From: Mimachlamys varia
Lineage: Eukaryota; Mollusca; Bivalvia; Pectinida; Pectinidae
Length of the DNA: 64,000 bases
NCBI GenBank assembly: GCA_947623455.1
Contig: OX392532.1
Span: 2,108,001 to 2,172,000 of the forward strand
Direction: 5' to 3'
The first letter of the stretch is position 1, and each line of letters starts with the position of its first letter. Under the pieces are notes generated by a model that saw only the letters and a list, made by a program, of their open reading frames with translations, ran no database searches and was not told the DNA's origin. Both the position numbers and the translations under genes were made by a program. Shown one piece after another: positions 1-12,300 of this stretch.

Positions 1-394
1 ACACATGTTAATATGATAATTACACCTGCTCACACACATCATCTGTGGTACGTATTGTCAGTTTATAATCCGTGCGAAACGAATGAAGGTCAGAGTTGGG
101 ATACAAATGTGTGTCCTTTTTCGATATTCCTTTCATCTGCTCATTTTTCATCTTATTTCCCTTAACATTTATACGGTATGATTGAATTGCTAGAGTGGTA
201 TGTTAATCCAGAAATCACCTTACTTCATGCTGGGATCACTCGGTATACATGTGTCAGAAATCTGCAAATCTTGATAACTTTTTTTTTATTTTAATCTGCA
301 ATTACTTGATCAGATCATAAATAGAGACCGTAGTTAAAATACCAGATGACTGGCTATTGTTATTGCCTAACTGGTTTGAACAGGTTCTGTTAAG

Positions 395-560
395 GATCGC
401 TCGAACACGTCTTCAAATTGAAAACTGATGAATAATTCTCAATTATAACAAGTAGGCATACTAACGAGCATAATAGGAACGTTCAGTTTGTATATCACCA
501 AAGGATACAGACAATTCCTAAATGACACCAAGATGGCGAGTATAAATCTAAGCAGGTTCT
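395..560 (+). repeat. R1 interspersed repeat, diverged fragment
   Basis: This resembles the middle and 3' part of a repeat family (called R1 here) that occurs at least eleven times in the window. Recognisable pieces are a run like ACAACAAGTA, a 'gcatactaacgagcat' stretch and a 3' 'caagatggcgagtataaa' stretch, in the same order as the better copies at 25.1 and 58.4 kb. It is diverged and has no coding content I trust. Confidence 0.5.
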
Positions 561-585
561 TAATTACGATTGCCGACTCATTGAA

Positions 586-978
586 TTAAAGGCCCAATTA
601 ACGTAACTTCATGACATTTTTCGTGATTTTGAAAAATTCTGAAAAAAAGTCCAGTTGATAACCATGCAAAAATAAGCCTAAAACGAAGTTAACCTGGGCG
701 TAAACTAACAATAAACTATTGACATAAAACATCAAAGAATTGAAAATGCTTCAGGTGGGGCCCACTTCAACAACAAGCCGAAGTTAGAAGACAGTTCAAA
801 ATGGACGCGTTTTTACAAATACCGAGTGTCAACTGCTGCAGTACCGGTAAAAGCGAAAGAATTCATAATTAATATTGCTGATATCAGTTAATCTTTACTA
901 AATCTATAAACATAATAAGTTATTAGGCTTGATTTTCGCTTCAAGTTTTGCCGAGAGCTACGAATATTTGGCCTTTGA
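586..978 (+). mobile_element. TTAA-flanked MITE, copy 1
   Basis: A 385-bp non-coding element (590-974) has imperfect inverted ends: AGGCCCAATTAACGTAA on the left and the complement of AGGCCAAATATTCGTAG on the right. It is flanked by TTAA on the left and TTGA, a one-base change, on the right. Two more copies lie at 26411-26794 and 27454-27836. TTAA targets are known for piggyBac-type and Kolobok-type DNA transposons. The ends do not carry the usual piggyBac CCY start, so the superfamily is left open. No transposase is present. Confidence 0.8.
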
Positions 979-2029
979 CCTAACCGTTTGGTTTGTCTAT
1001 AATGGATTACAGGACTACACAGTGTTATTGGTTATTGCTCAGAACATTTTGCTACATAAGCAGGTGCTGATTCATCATTACTCTATCACCGTATAAATGT
1101 TCCTATTTGTGAGTCTAGACCCTTAAATAAATCAATGTTCTAGGACACCAAGAACAACTTACAGTTTAAAATGTCTACAACAAAACCGGATTCTTGTTTA
1201 CATTATTATCGGATGACTCTATTAAGCTATACTGCTATCTATAATCTCTTACATTCTGCTCACATCCGAGTGAAAAGAATTACCGCGCGATGGTGGACTG
1301 CTATTTCTACCACGCAAGGAACACTCAGGATTTGGTATATCAATACATAAGACTTCTGAGGAACAGATCCTTACAAAATACTACACTTTGTATCAAGTGT
1401 GCAAATCAATGAAAACAGTACATCATCCTCCCAGAGTCGTGACGAAGGTCAGACTTGTATATATATAACATATAACGGTCGTCTATGGTGTATCTGTCAG
1501 TGTATGGGTACTCAATACTTCACTGGCCATGTGTGTGTACATTAGAAGGAATCGCAGAGTAAGATTGGTTATATAGGGCTGAACGAGTCTATCAGTGAAA
1601 GTCTAATGTTGTTTGATGATCGGTGGCATTTTCTTGGGGGAAAAACATGTAGTTTCACCGTTTTACGGTGTAATGAAAGTAAATTAACATAAAAAGCACT
1701 CTCGGGTTAATTGTAAAACAGTGTTGAAAGAAAGGATAAGTAGCACACAGCAAAATCAAGGGTGAATCAATGTGTTGTCCAAACACACTGACACTAGGGT
1801 CTTAAACTTTGAATGTTGAAACTAAAGCTCCCGTGACATACAACCAAAGTCGGTGTACTAGAAGTGTTGTACGTGTAGTCAGATAAAGTCTAAACAAAGG
1901 TACTTGGCACACAAGACAAAAATAGACATTAGACCCAAACATCATTAAGATACACAACACGGAAACCAGGGTACATTGGTATGTATTGTATAAAGTAAAT
2001 TCGTGTTGCACAGTCAAACATAGGGAATC
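979..2029. other. No recognised feature
   Basis: This AT-rich single-copy-looking sequence lies upstream of the first visible carbonic-anhydrase-like exon. I searched it for the missing N-terminal or signal-peptide exon and found no convincing candidate. Confidence 0.4.
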
Positions 2030-2402
2030 TTACGGCACATGGATTCGAGAGATGCAGGTTGATGAAGACTATGGGCAAGTCTTGTGGTCGCAATCTTGAT
2101 CCCATCGCGAAATAGTCTGTATCTTTGTGTATAATACGAAGGTGGATGTGTTTGAGTTTGTTAGTAGTGTGTTTACTTGGTTCTCATTTTGAGGATTGAT
2201 GCTTACTTGAATGTGGCCAAGATTCACACGGGTGTCGTCGATCAGGAAAACGACGCGTAATCTTCCGGAGCACCTGGTCTTAATCTTTCGTACTTTACCG
2301 AGAGTCTCCATGTAAATCTTTTCTTTGTTCCTATTTTGCCTCCAGTTTAATCGATTTTGAGTTCGGATTATGGTTTAGTTGATGCTCTTGTATTCTTTGA
2401 TT
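2030..2402 (-). repeat. R1 interspersed repeat, near full length
   Basis: This R1 copy on the minus strand holds the conserved blocks GACCAGGTGCTCCGGAAGA and GATCGACGACACCCGTGTGA and ends near 2400 at the common 5' boundary (minus-strand start similar to AGAATACAAGAGC). It contains a short minus-strand frame beginning METL and including CSGR and IDDTR. Related starts appear in other copies, but most are broken by stops or frameshifts, so it is annotated as a repeat and not as a gene. Confidence 0.75.
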
Positions 2403-2616
2403 TGTTTGTTTACATGTGTGATGGAAAAGGTAATTTGTAAAACGAGTTCAATGATTGAATATAATGATATGATTATATGTCATAAAATTATGGAACGAGT
2501 TTCCATGGTACATTGACACTCATGCAAAATCATATCCATTACATAACTTATATTCATGAGGAAATACATCAAATTCATTTTTCGACAGAAAGACAAATTC
2601 CTGCTTTGACGATGAG

Positions 2617-2760
2617 ATTGTCATTACCGTGACAATAATTTATTAATGACCTCACATTGGTGTTATTGTCATAACCGGGACAATAATTTATTTATGACCT
2701 CACATTGGTGTTATTGTCATAACCGGGACAATAATTTATTAATGACGTCACATTGGTATT
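2617..2760. repeat. 48-bp tandem repeat, 3 copies
   Basis: Three copies of a 48-bp unit start at 2617, 2665 and 2713. Each begins ATTGTCAT(T/A)ACCG and then GACAATAATTTATT, so each unit also carries an ATTGTC/GACAAT inverted pair at its head. Confidence 0.85.
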
Positions 2761-3031
2761 ATTTAATAATTGATCAAAGATGTAATAAAGTCTAAGTTCC
2801 CCCTCGTCCCGATTTAGAAATATAAATCATACTTTCCATCGTGAAGGTAAAATTGAATTACTCACTTAACTAAGGTATTGGCCTCCTCACATTGAAACTA
2901 ATACACTGGCCATAGGACACCGACAATAAGCTATTGATTATTCTTAACTTAATCCATGTCAAAAGTCTCGCTAAATATAAGCTTATAATTATATAATAAT
3001 TTGACGACAAAGCATTACAATAAAAGTCTTG

Positions 3032-3130
3032 GTGAGTGAACAACTGAATGGTGCAGTTTAATTCATTTTTTGGCAAACTGTATATATTACTAAATGTAAA
3101 AGGTGCAGCATATGTGTTTGTTAATTCATA
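3032..3130 (+). repeat. Hammerhead-bearing repeat family, decayed copy
   Basis: The tail GGTGCAGTTTAATTCATTTT, the 'actgtatatattactaaatg' stretch and the GTGCAGCATATGTGTTTGT end match the family seen intact at 49.4 kb on the minus strand. The ribozyme region (about 3032-3058) is recognisable only as AACAACTGAATGG, against ACAGCTGTATGG in better copies, and its catalytic core is lost. Confidence 0.6.
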
Positions 3131-3254
3131 ATTAAAAACAAGATCTAAGTCATAAATATTCTTTATGTAAGACATTACCTGCGCTATCGATTCAGCTGGA
3201 GGTGATAGTCATACTAAACAAGTTATAAGTATGTATTCTTTATTTTCTTCACAG

Positions 3255-3389
3255 GTGATGGCACATGTAGCACTGACTATCCAGTCAACGTTCCGGAAGT
3301 GATGTCACTAAAGTATAAGGCTGCGCAACGTTTCAAACTAGAGGGTTTCAACAACGCCTCAGTTGTTCTACGGAAAGCTTCAAATAGCT
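3255..3389 (+). CDS. CA-related gene, first visible exon
   Basis: This exon follows a pyrimidine-rich TTTTCTTCACAG acceptor and ends at a GTAAGT donor. It reads as two bases completing a split codon, then 44 codons beginning DGTCSTDYPVNVPEVMSLKY, then one base. The CSTDYPVNV start lines up with the CxxQSPINI region of alpha-carbonic anhydrases, so an upstream phase-1 exon must supply the signal peptide and the first 30 or so residues. FNNAS contains a glycosylation sequon. The His64 proton-shuttle position is not a clear histidine here. Confidence 0.85.
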
Positions 3390-6300
3390 GTAAGTTTTCG
3401 AGTGGTTTTACCTTTTGGTTATTTCTATACTTAAATTTTCCTTCAGATGTTCTTTGATTCTAGTTCAACTATTATAAAGTAACAGAAATATTGATTTTCA
3501 ATTTTATTAACAATATATCTAGAATGCATACAAAAGTATTGCATGCAAATACAGCATTGTTAAAAGAATCAGACAGTTCAGGCTAATCGTATATTGGTCA
3601 TCTTCTATAAATACCTCCGGATGGACCTGACAGAAATATGTTATGTTTCATGTTTTAGTCATAAATCATAATCATTACAGAACCTACATATTTATATAGC
3701 ATGAGTTATGCGGGAGGAAAACGCTGAATGACGCATTTAAAACTGTAATTGTCGGCCTAAATATACAGAAGATATAACGTAATTGATATACAATGTACCA
3801 TCAGGCCCCGGTTCCAACTACGTTCTCTAAATAAAGGAAATTTTTAAACTTTAAGATTTCCCTATAAAAGCACTACAGAATTTAAGGAAAGTTCCTTAAC
3901 TGAAGCTTAACTTCTGTAATGCTTTTTTATGAAGGTAAGTTATTCGATTCCTTAGGTTACGGAATGTTACATGGATAAAACCGGGGCCAGTATTATTACA
4001 GTAACACTCTCGAAACGAGAACCAACATATTTATATAGCATGAGTAATGCGGGGAGAACATGTTGAATGACGTATTAAAAACTGTATTTTTATAATTGTC
4101 TGCCTAAATATACAGAAAATATAACGTAATTGATATACCATCAGGCCCCGGTTTCAACTATGTTCCCTAAATGTAGGAATTTTCTTAACTTAAAGATTTC
4201 CCTATAAAAGCACTACAGAATTTAAGGAAAGTTCCTTTACTGAAGCTTAACTTCTGTAATGCTTTCTTATCAAGGTAAGTTATTCTATTCCTTAGGTTAC
4301 GGAATGTTACATGAATAAAACCGGGGCCAGTGTTATTACAGTAACACTCTGGTGATGTACATGTTTTATTCTCAACCTCTTTGCTGTACCTGATGGGTAT
4401 CACATTCCGACAAACATTGTTACTGCAGCTTCACACCTGTTAAAACAGAAACACCAATCGACACTAGTCATAGTGTGATTCAGGACTGTACACACTGACT
4501 TTGTACGTAAAATGTCAAAACAGCTATTGCATTTTATGTTTTCTATGGCATCATGCGGTTAAATGATGGCTGACAATTCGGTTTTTTTACCAACAGAAAA
4601 TGTCGATTAGCCAGTATTTTGTAACATTCTTACTACAGGTACATTGTCCTTTTTATGAGTGTCACATATACATTGTACATTTAGTAAAATATAATTCCGT
4701 AACGTTTCACTTATGATCTATTATGCTACATGACGAGCACCACCTACTATACTTTACGGGTACAGAAATGTTACTTAGTGTAAGCGTACTTATCTGCCCT
4801 TAGACAACCTGGACCTGGAGGGGGAGCTGTACGTGAGCGGAGGGGGACTTACGGACAAGTACAAGGCTGTTCGTATCACCATGTTGATGGACAACTCTAC
4901 GATACACCTGTACAACAGCCGACAGTTTGCAATGCAGGTACTTTAACAGAAAGTTCAGGTTTCAAAAGAGACAATGTAACTATTGTCTGGGGACACCAGT
5001 TTTTCGTCAAAAGACAGTTGTTGATTGCACACATAACAGGGCAGATCTCAAGAAACAGGAACTTGTGTAATCTTCAATAAATAATTATGAATGTGTTGCT
5101 TAATTAAATAAAGAGTAAATGCCGTTTGTATATGCGTTGTAACAAGTGTTATTTAAATACTAACTGTTTCATTGCCGTTTATACAGTTAAATTCTTTGAA
5201 ATAAGAATTGCTTTGTGTACATTATATCTGTTTTCAAGTTGCATTGTCGGAAACCTAAGAGATTTTTCGCTTGGCACTTGACTGAGAACGAGAATAATTT
5301 CGTTGATTTCCAACGATGTCTTGTTTTGACCACGTGTATCAATATAGTTGTAATAGAATCAAAGTTACATTCATGTAGAAGTATTACTTCATGGATATTA
5401 TGTAATTCAAACTTGAATGATACATTGTATTAATCAAATTGTGATTAAGACTTTTTTCTATATAACCTAATGTTTAACATCCATTATATATCTTAAGGGA
5501 TACGCTGAAAAACTGTATCATTTCTGTCTGATATATACTATTAACATTGACCTTCTGTTTGTTCTATTCCAGATATACATACTCAGCTACAACACTAAGT
5601 ACGTAAACCTAACGCTGGCCACGGGTCAGACGGACGGGTTGGCTGTCATTTCTTTCTGGGTCCAGGATACTCAGGTACATTTATGTGAAAATGTCCTAAT
5701 AAAACAGTTTTACAATTCATTATATGGTTTCCTGGTAGTGTGTGCAGTCATTTTATCATGCCGACTATCACAGCATCGTGGTATTTGGTGGTATTGCGTT
5801 TTCCTTAGTCTTGTTTGTTTGTTTTTTTCACTATTTATCTATGAAAATTATCAGAACTCATATAAGTAATATTTTAACCGACTACATGCACGTTTGCAGC
5901 TTTAACAATTGAGCTGACAGCAGAAGAAATTTCCTACAGTCGAAGTAGCATCTGTATCTGTGTGTGATCATTATACATACCATGTACCTTAAATCATTTG
6001 TTTTATATCATGTTATCATCATTTTTAACGGAAAAATTTACTTATCGATTAAAAAATAATTACCCGACAATTATGCAAACATAACTACGTGTTTTCCCCC
6101 ATGGCCAGTTTGTATGACTGTCCATTGAGTTTTTCTTTCACACCAATGTTCTCCTGTGCGACTTTAACTAAATCCCGGCAAAGTTAAAATAAACCATGAA
6201 TTTAGGACTAATTACATGTATTCGAGTGATTCATGTTGACCCTTTATAAATAATCACAGTATACGGCTACACTCCGGTAGTGCTTAGCTACCTGTTGGGT

Positions 6301-9300
6301 CGTACTTCAGGTCGCAGTATCCGAATTCTCCCCTGCGCCATCATGTAATGGAAACAATGAAGTTATTGTCCAACCAAACAAAATCATGACACGTTTCCGC
6401 ATTTCTAGCTTTTTATACTTCAGTACATACATTGTATAAAGACCTATTCTTCATGTCATTTATTCTTTTCTAGCACAAGTTTCCGATGACTGCTTTATTG
6501 AATGACCATAAATCAACTATTTATTAAATGTAGCAATCGAGAAATAGTTTCCTCTTTCAACAGATGAAACATAATCCAAATAAGTATATATTTAGATTCA
6601 GGTTTGATGTTAGTGATTTTCGCTACTTGTTAGAAACTTCGCTGATGGTACTCTTTGTTTTTTTTCAGACAAGTACAAATTCGGATCTTGTACCAACTTT
6701 CAAAAATATTCTCAACGATGGTGGAAGAGCTGGTAAATATCAAAACATCACTTTTGAAAAAAAAAACAAGTCAAATTTTTGGTAAAGAAGATACTTATTA
6801 TCTTGATTGTAACGTTTATATGTATATGATATAAAAAATCGATAAAACTTCCAATAATGTAAATTCCATGCCAATCGAAATCACCTCTTCACAAACCTTG
6901 CTACTCATAACGTTGCCCGTATTGTAAGATGCCGTTTAAATCGTGTACACATCGAACCATTATCTACGGAAATGAAGTTTTAAGTTTTCAATCTTACCCA
7001 TTTCCTTCCTGAATATTGTGACGAATAAAAGCTGTGCTTCTTTTTATTCCCTCAGAACATTGGTAGTTATGGCTATGTGTATACTGTATATGGAGATAAA
7101 GGAAAGCTTTATTAGATGAAAAACATAGAAAGCATGTGAACGCTGTTTATCTGGTACTTTGTATGTCCCTGAGAGCAAGGGAAATTCTCTCCATAAGTAA
7201 TTGCTTCATTTCTGTTTTCCGTGAGATAACTAATGTATATACTTATCTTTTTTGTGCTTTTTTGTTAGTTATACTTTCATTGCTGTGATCCTGATATGTA
7301 TGTAGTGTAGTGATACTTTCTGTGTTTATGACGTACAATGCCAGGAAGACTTGTAGGTATGCGCGTGTACATTCTGTTTCTGGGTATTCATTGAGATCGA
7401 TGATACATATCGTTCTTTTTATTCCCGAGACAAGTGTACGCTTTAAATCTCTATAAAACTGTTGTATAATGGGACCATATAACGGGAAGCGTATTTAATC
7501 ACAGTGATCTCCCTTTTACTGCAATCCGCCAGTTTTGACACGAGGACGTTGAACTCGTTACAGTTGGTTACGGAACGGTTTTGGAACTATACAAAGGTGT
7601 TTAAAGAAATTTTATCTGTTTTATTTATTACCTTTTTTTATCGAAAATTGAACACATATTAGTGATAAGTGTAAAAACAAATACTTTAAACACACTAGTT
7701 CAGGTCCTTAACAAGTTGTAACAAATTATCAGGCCCTTGTGAGTGTGTACAAAAAGTATGTAGCCATACTGAAATATGTTGTTGACAACTTTATTCATAC
7801 TGTATTCTTCCTACTTTCAGATTCTGTAAAGCTTCGAAAGATATTTCCCCAGTACCTCCGGAAGTTTTTCCAGTACCACGGAAAGTTAGGACCCATGTAT
7901 CCCTCTTGTGACGTAGCCTGGAGTATTCTAAATGACAGAATTCTCCTTCACAAGGACCAGGTACGAACCTTCTCACTGTCCAAATCAATGGTCTTTACGC
8001 ACCTGGTCCTTCTGCTTACACAATTCTGATTCTCACCTTTCGGCCCCTATCATCACTGAAGAGTCCTAGAAGGCTTAACAGCTGTATGGTGCAATGTAAT
8101 TCATTTGTTCGGCATGCAGTGAATATTACTAAATCTTAAAATAGAGAATACCGAAGCATTTACAAAAAATTAATCCGAACTCAAAATCGATGTACCAAGT
8201 GGCAACATATGAACAAGGGAAAGATTTACATGGAGACCATTGTAAAAGTAGAAAAGAATAAGACCAGGTGTTGCGGAAGAGTAAGCGTCATGTAAATCTT
8301 GGTCGCATCCACGTAAACATCAATTCATCGAAACGAGATCCGAGTCATTGTCAATCACAACAAGTAAGCATACCCAAAAACGTCCATCTTCATATCACAC
8401 AAACATATCGAATATTTTTCAATGAGACAAATATGGCGACAATTAACCTTTCCAATAGTTCTGATTAAAGGCAGAGCACATGTGTGTTACGTCATCTTTG
8501 TTTATAGCCTGCTGATATTTCTATAACAATCAGTGTTATTTAGAGTATATGTTTCACCATCTTCTCCGTGTTATTGTATCGCTGATATCGATAAAACATA
8601 TGAAATGCTTGACTTTTTATTTTATTTTTGTGACTTTCTTTTTGTTTCTATTCTTTGCATCGCTTTTTCCCTCAAACATATATCTAAGATTTGTTTTCTG
8701 GTGGCTGAGAGTTAAGGAGGTGTTTAATAACAATAAAATCTGTCAAATTGTGTAAAAAATGAAATTTGATCAGTGGTGTTAGAAAGTAATGATCAGCGGA
8801 GGTAGAAAATGAAGAAATATCATTGAGGGTGTTAGAAAATAACTAAAGTGTGAGAAAGTAATGATATCTGATCAAAAGATGCAATGAAGAAAACAATGAA
8901 ATGTGCCCAGGGGTGTTAGACAATAATGAAAAGCGATCATTGGTTTAAGAAATTAATGGAATATGATCGGTGAAGTAGGAAAATAATGGAATATAATCAG
9001 GGGTATTAGAAAATAATGAAATACAATCAGGGGTGTTAGAAAATAATGAAATACAATCAGGGGTGTTAGAAAATAATGAAATACAATCAGGGGTGTTAGA
9101 AAATAATGAAATACAATCAGGGGTGTTAGAAAATAATGAAATACAATCAGGGGTGTTAGAAAATAATGAAATACAATCAGGGGTGTTAGAAAATAATGAA
9201 ATACAATCAGGGGTATTAGAAAATAATGAAATACAATCAGGGGTGTTAGAAAATAATGAAATACAATCAGGGGTGTTAGAAAATAATGAAATACAATCAG

Positions 9301-12300
9301 GGGTGTTAGAAAATAATGAAATATAAGCGAATTTTGGTGAGTAAACATGTATATGTTAATTGTTCATGTTGTAAATAATGTTTTTCTTGTAACGCCATCT
9401 TCCAAACTATCTGTCACCCGGGAACATTTTAGGAAAGATTTGAGTCACATGTCTAGCTGTTTAATTGTTCTAGGAAAAGAAAACGAAAAATAAAAGATAA
9501 TTAAAAAATTAATGCCTTCTCAATTAAAGATAGCAATGATTGATACCCGACATCAAATCCGGTAATTTGGGTCCGCTACTCTGTCGCGCGATCCTCTTGT
9601 GAATATAAAAGAATGGGACCGATGACGTTGTATTATGTTAGCTTTTGTGTCATGTTTGGTATATTAGGTTATTATGGCACATAACAGTTCTGTTAAAATG
9701 AGGTAAATGCTATACAGGGTTATGTTCTATGGTCGCCATCGTGGTCTAGTTAAGAAAAGAATACAGGTTTGTTATCATGGAGAGTGATGAAGTAGCTCTC
9801 AATTTGAGGACGTAACATTTACTTGGACGTAACTCACATTAATATGGCTGGTGTCATCGTTGATGAAAAAAGACGCTTACTCACACGCAATACCTGGTCT
9901 ATTATTTGTTTTGCCCTAAGTAAAATTTGCTTTATTTTTTTTACTTTCAGTTTTTTTATTTTTTATTCTCTATTTGTTTATTTATTTATTTTTTCATTAG
10001 TTCCACACGGTTTTCTCCCTACATGTTGTCCTGATATTCCTCATAATGTACCGGTGTTGTGGTATCATAATGTACCGGTGTTGTGGTATCATAATGTAAC
10101 GGTGTTGTGGTATCATAATGTAACGGTGTTGTGGTATCATAATGTACCGGTGTTGTGGTATCATAATGTACCGGTGTTGTGGTATCATAATGTAAGGGTG
10201 TTGTGGTATCATAATGTACCGGTGTTGTGGTATCATAATGTAACGGTGTTGTGGTATCATAATGTACCGGTGTTGTGGTATCATAATGTAACGGTGTTGT
10301 GGTATCATAATGTAACGGTGTTGTGGTATCATAATGTAACGGTGTTGTGGTATCATAATGTACCGGTGTTGTGGTATCATAATGTAACGGTGTTGTGGTA
10401 TCATAATGTAACGGTGTTGTGGTATCATAATGTAACGGTGTTGTGGTATCATAATGTAACGGTGTTGTGGTATCACAATGTAACGGTGTTGTGATATCAT
10501 AATGTAACGGTGTTGTGGTATCATAATGTACCGGTTTTGTGATATCATAATGTAAAGGTGTTCTGATATCATAATGTAACGGTGTTGTGGCATCACAATG
10601 TAACGGTGTTGTGGTATCATAATGTAACGGTGTTGTGGTATCATAATGTAACGGTGTTGTGGTATCATAAGGGACCGGTGTTGTGGTATCATAATGTACC
10701 GGTGTTGGGGTATCATAGTGTACTGGTGTTGTGATATCATAATGTACCGGTGTTGTGGTATCATAATGTACCGGTGTTGTGGCATCACAATGTAACGGTG
10801 TTGTGGTATCATAATGTAACGGTGTTGTGGTATCATAATGTAACGGTGTTGTGGTATCATAATGTAACGGTGTTGTTATATCATATTGTAACGGTGTTGT
10901 GGTATCATAATGTAACGGTGTTGTGATATCATAATGTAACGGTGTTGTGGTATCATAATGTAACGGTGTTGTGGTATCATAATGTAACGGTGTTGTGATA
11001 TCATAATGTAACGGTGTTGTGGTATCATAATGTAACGGTGTTGTGGTATCATAATGTAACGGTGTTGTGATATCATAATGTAACCGTGTTGTGGTATCAT
11101 AATGTAACGGTGTTGTGGTATCATAATGTAACGGTGTTGTGGTATCATAATGTAACGGTGTTGTTATATCATATTGTAACGGTGTTATGGTATCATAATG
11201 TAACCGTGTTGTGGTATCATAATGTAACGGTGTTGTGGTATCATAATGTAACGGTGTTGTGGTATCATAAGGGACCGGTGTTGTGGTATCATAATGTAAC
11301 GGTGTTGTGGTATCATAATGTAACGGTGTTGTGGTATCATAATGTAACGGTGTTGTGGTATCATAATGTAACGGTGTTGTGATATCATAATGTAACGGTG
11401 TTGTGGTATCATAATGTAACGGTGTTGTGATATCATAATGTAACGGTGTTGTGGTATCACAATGTAACGGTGTTGTGGTATCATAATGTAACGGTGTTGT
11501 GGTATCAATTTATGTTATATATATATACAGTCGATTATTTACGTTTCGACAGGTATTTTTACATTTTAAGTAGTTATAATACTTGTGTGGTGTTTAGGTG
11601 TGGTGTTTGAATCTGACATAACTGGCTCGGTATCGTTTTGGTGTAGCTGTCAGTATGTGGTGTTGCTCGTGTGTCGGTACCGTTTTGGTGTAGTTGTCTG
11701 TATGTGGTGTTGCTCGTGTCTCGGTATCGGTTTGGTGTAGTTGTCTGAATGTGGTGTTGCTCGTGTCTCGGTATCATTTTGGTGTAGCGGCCTTTATGTG
11801 GTGTTGCTCGTGTCTCGGTATCGTTTTGGTGTAGCGGCCTTTATGTGGTGTTGCTCGTGTCTCGGTATCGGTTTGGTGTAGCTGTCTGTATGTGGTGTTG
11901 CTCGTGTCTCGGTATCATTTTGGTGTAGCGGCCTTTATGTGGTGTTGCTCGTGTCTCGGTATCGTTTTGGTGTAGCTGTCTGTATCTGGTGTTGCTCGTG
12001 TCTCGGTATCGGTTTGGTGTAGCTGTCTGTATGTGGTGTTGCTCGTGTCTCGGTATCATTTTGGTGTAGCGGCCTTTATGTGGTGTTGCTCGTGTCTCGG
12101 TATCATTTTGGTGTAGCGGCCTTTATGTGGTGTTGCTCGTGTCTCGGTATCATTTTGGTGTAGTTGTCTGTATGTGGTGTTGCTCGTGTGTCGGTACCGT
12201 TTTGGTGTAGTTGTCTGTGTGTGGTGTTGCTCGTGTCTCGGTATCGCTTTGGTGTAGTTGTCTGTATGTGGTGTTGCTCGTGTCTCGGTATCATTTTGGT

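Noticed and set aside
1..3254. Missing 5' exon or signal peptide of the CA-related gene
   Set aside because: I looked for a hydrophobic ATG frame ending in phase 1 at a GT donor, and for a WxYxG...QSPI-type exon, and found none that I could support. The exon is probably upstream of the window.
9997..11508. Long open frames (up to 287 codons) of WYHNVTVL / MIPQHRYI repeats
   Set aside because: They come from a 24-bp unit (8 codons) with no stop in those frames. They are open on both strands, lack any non-repeat protein part, and lie within an intron.
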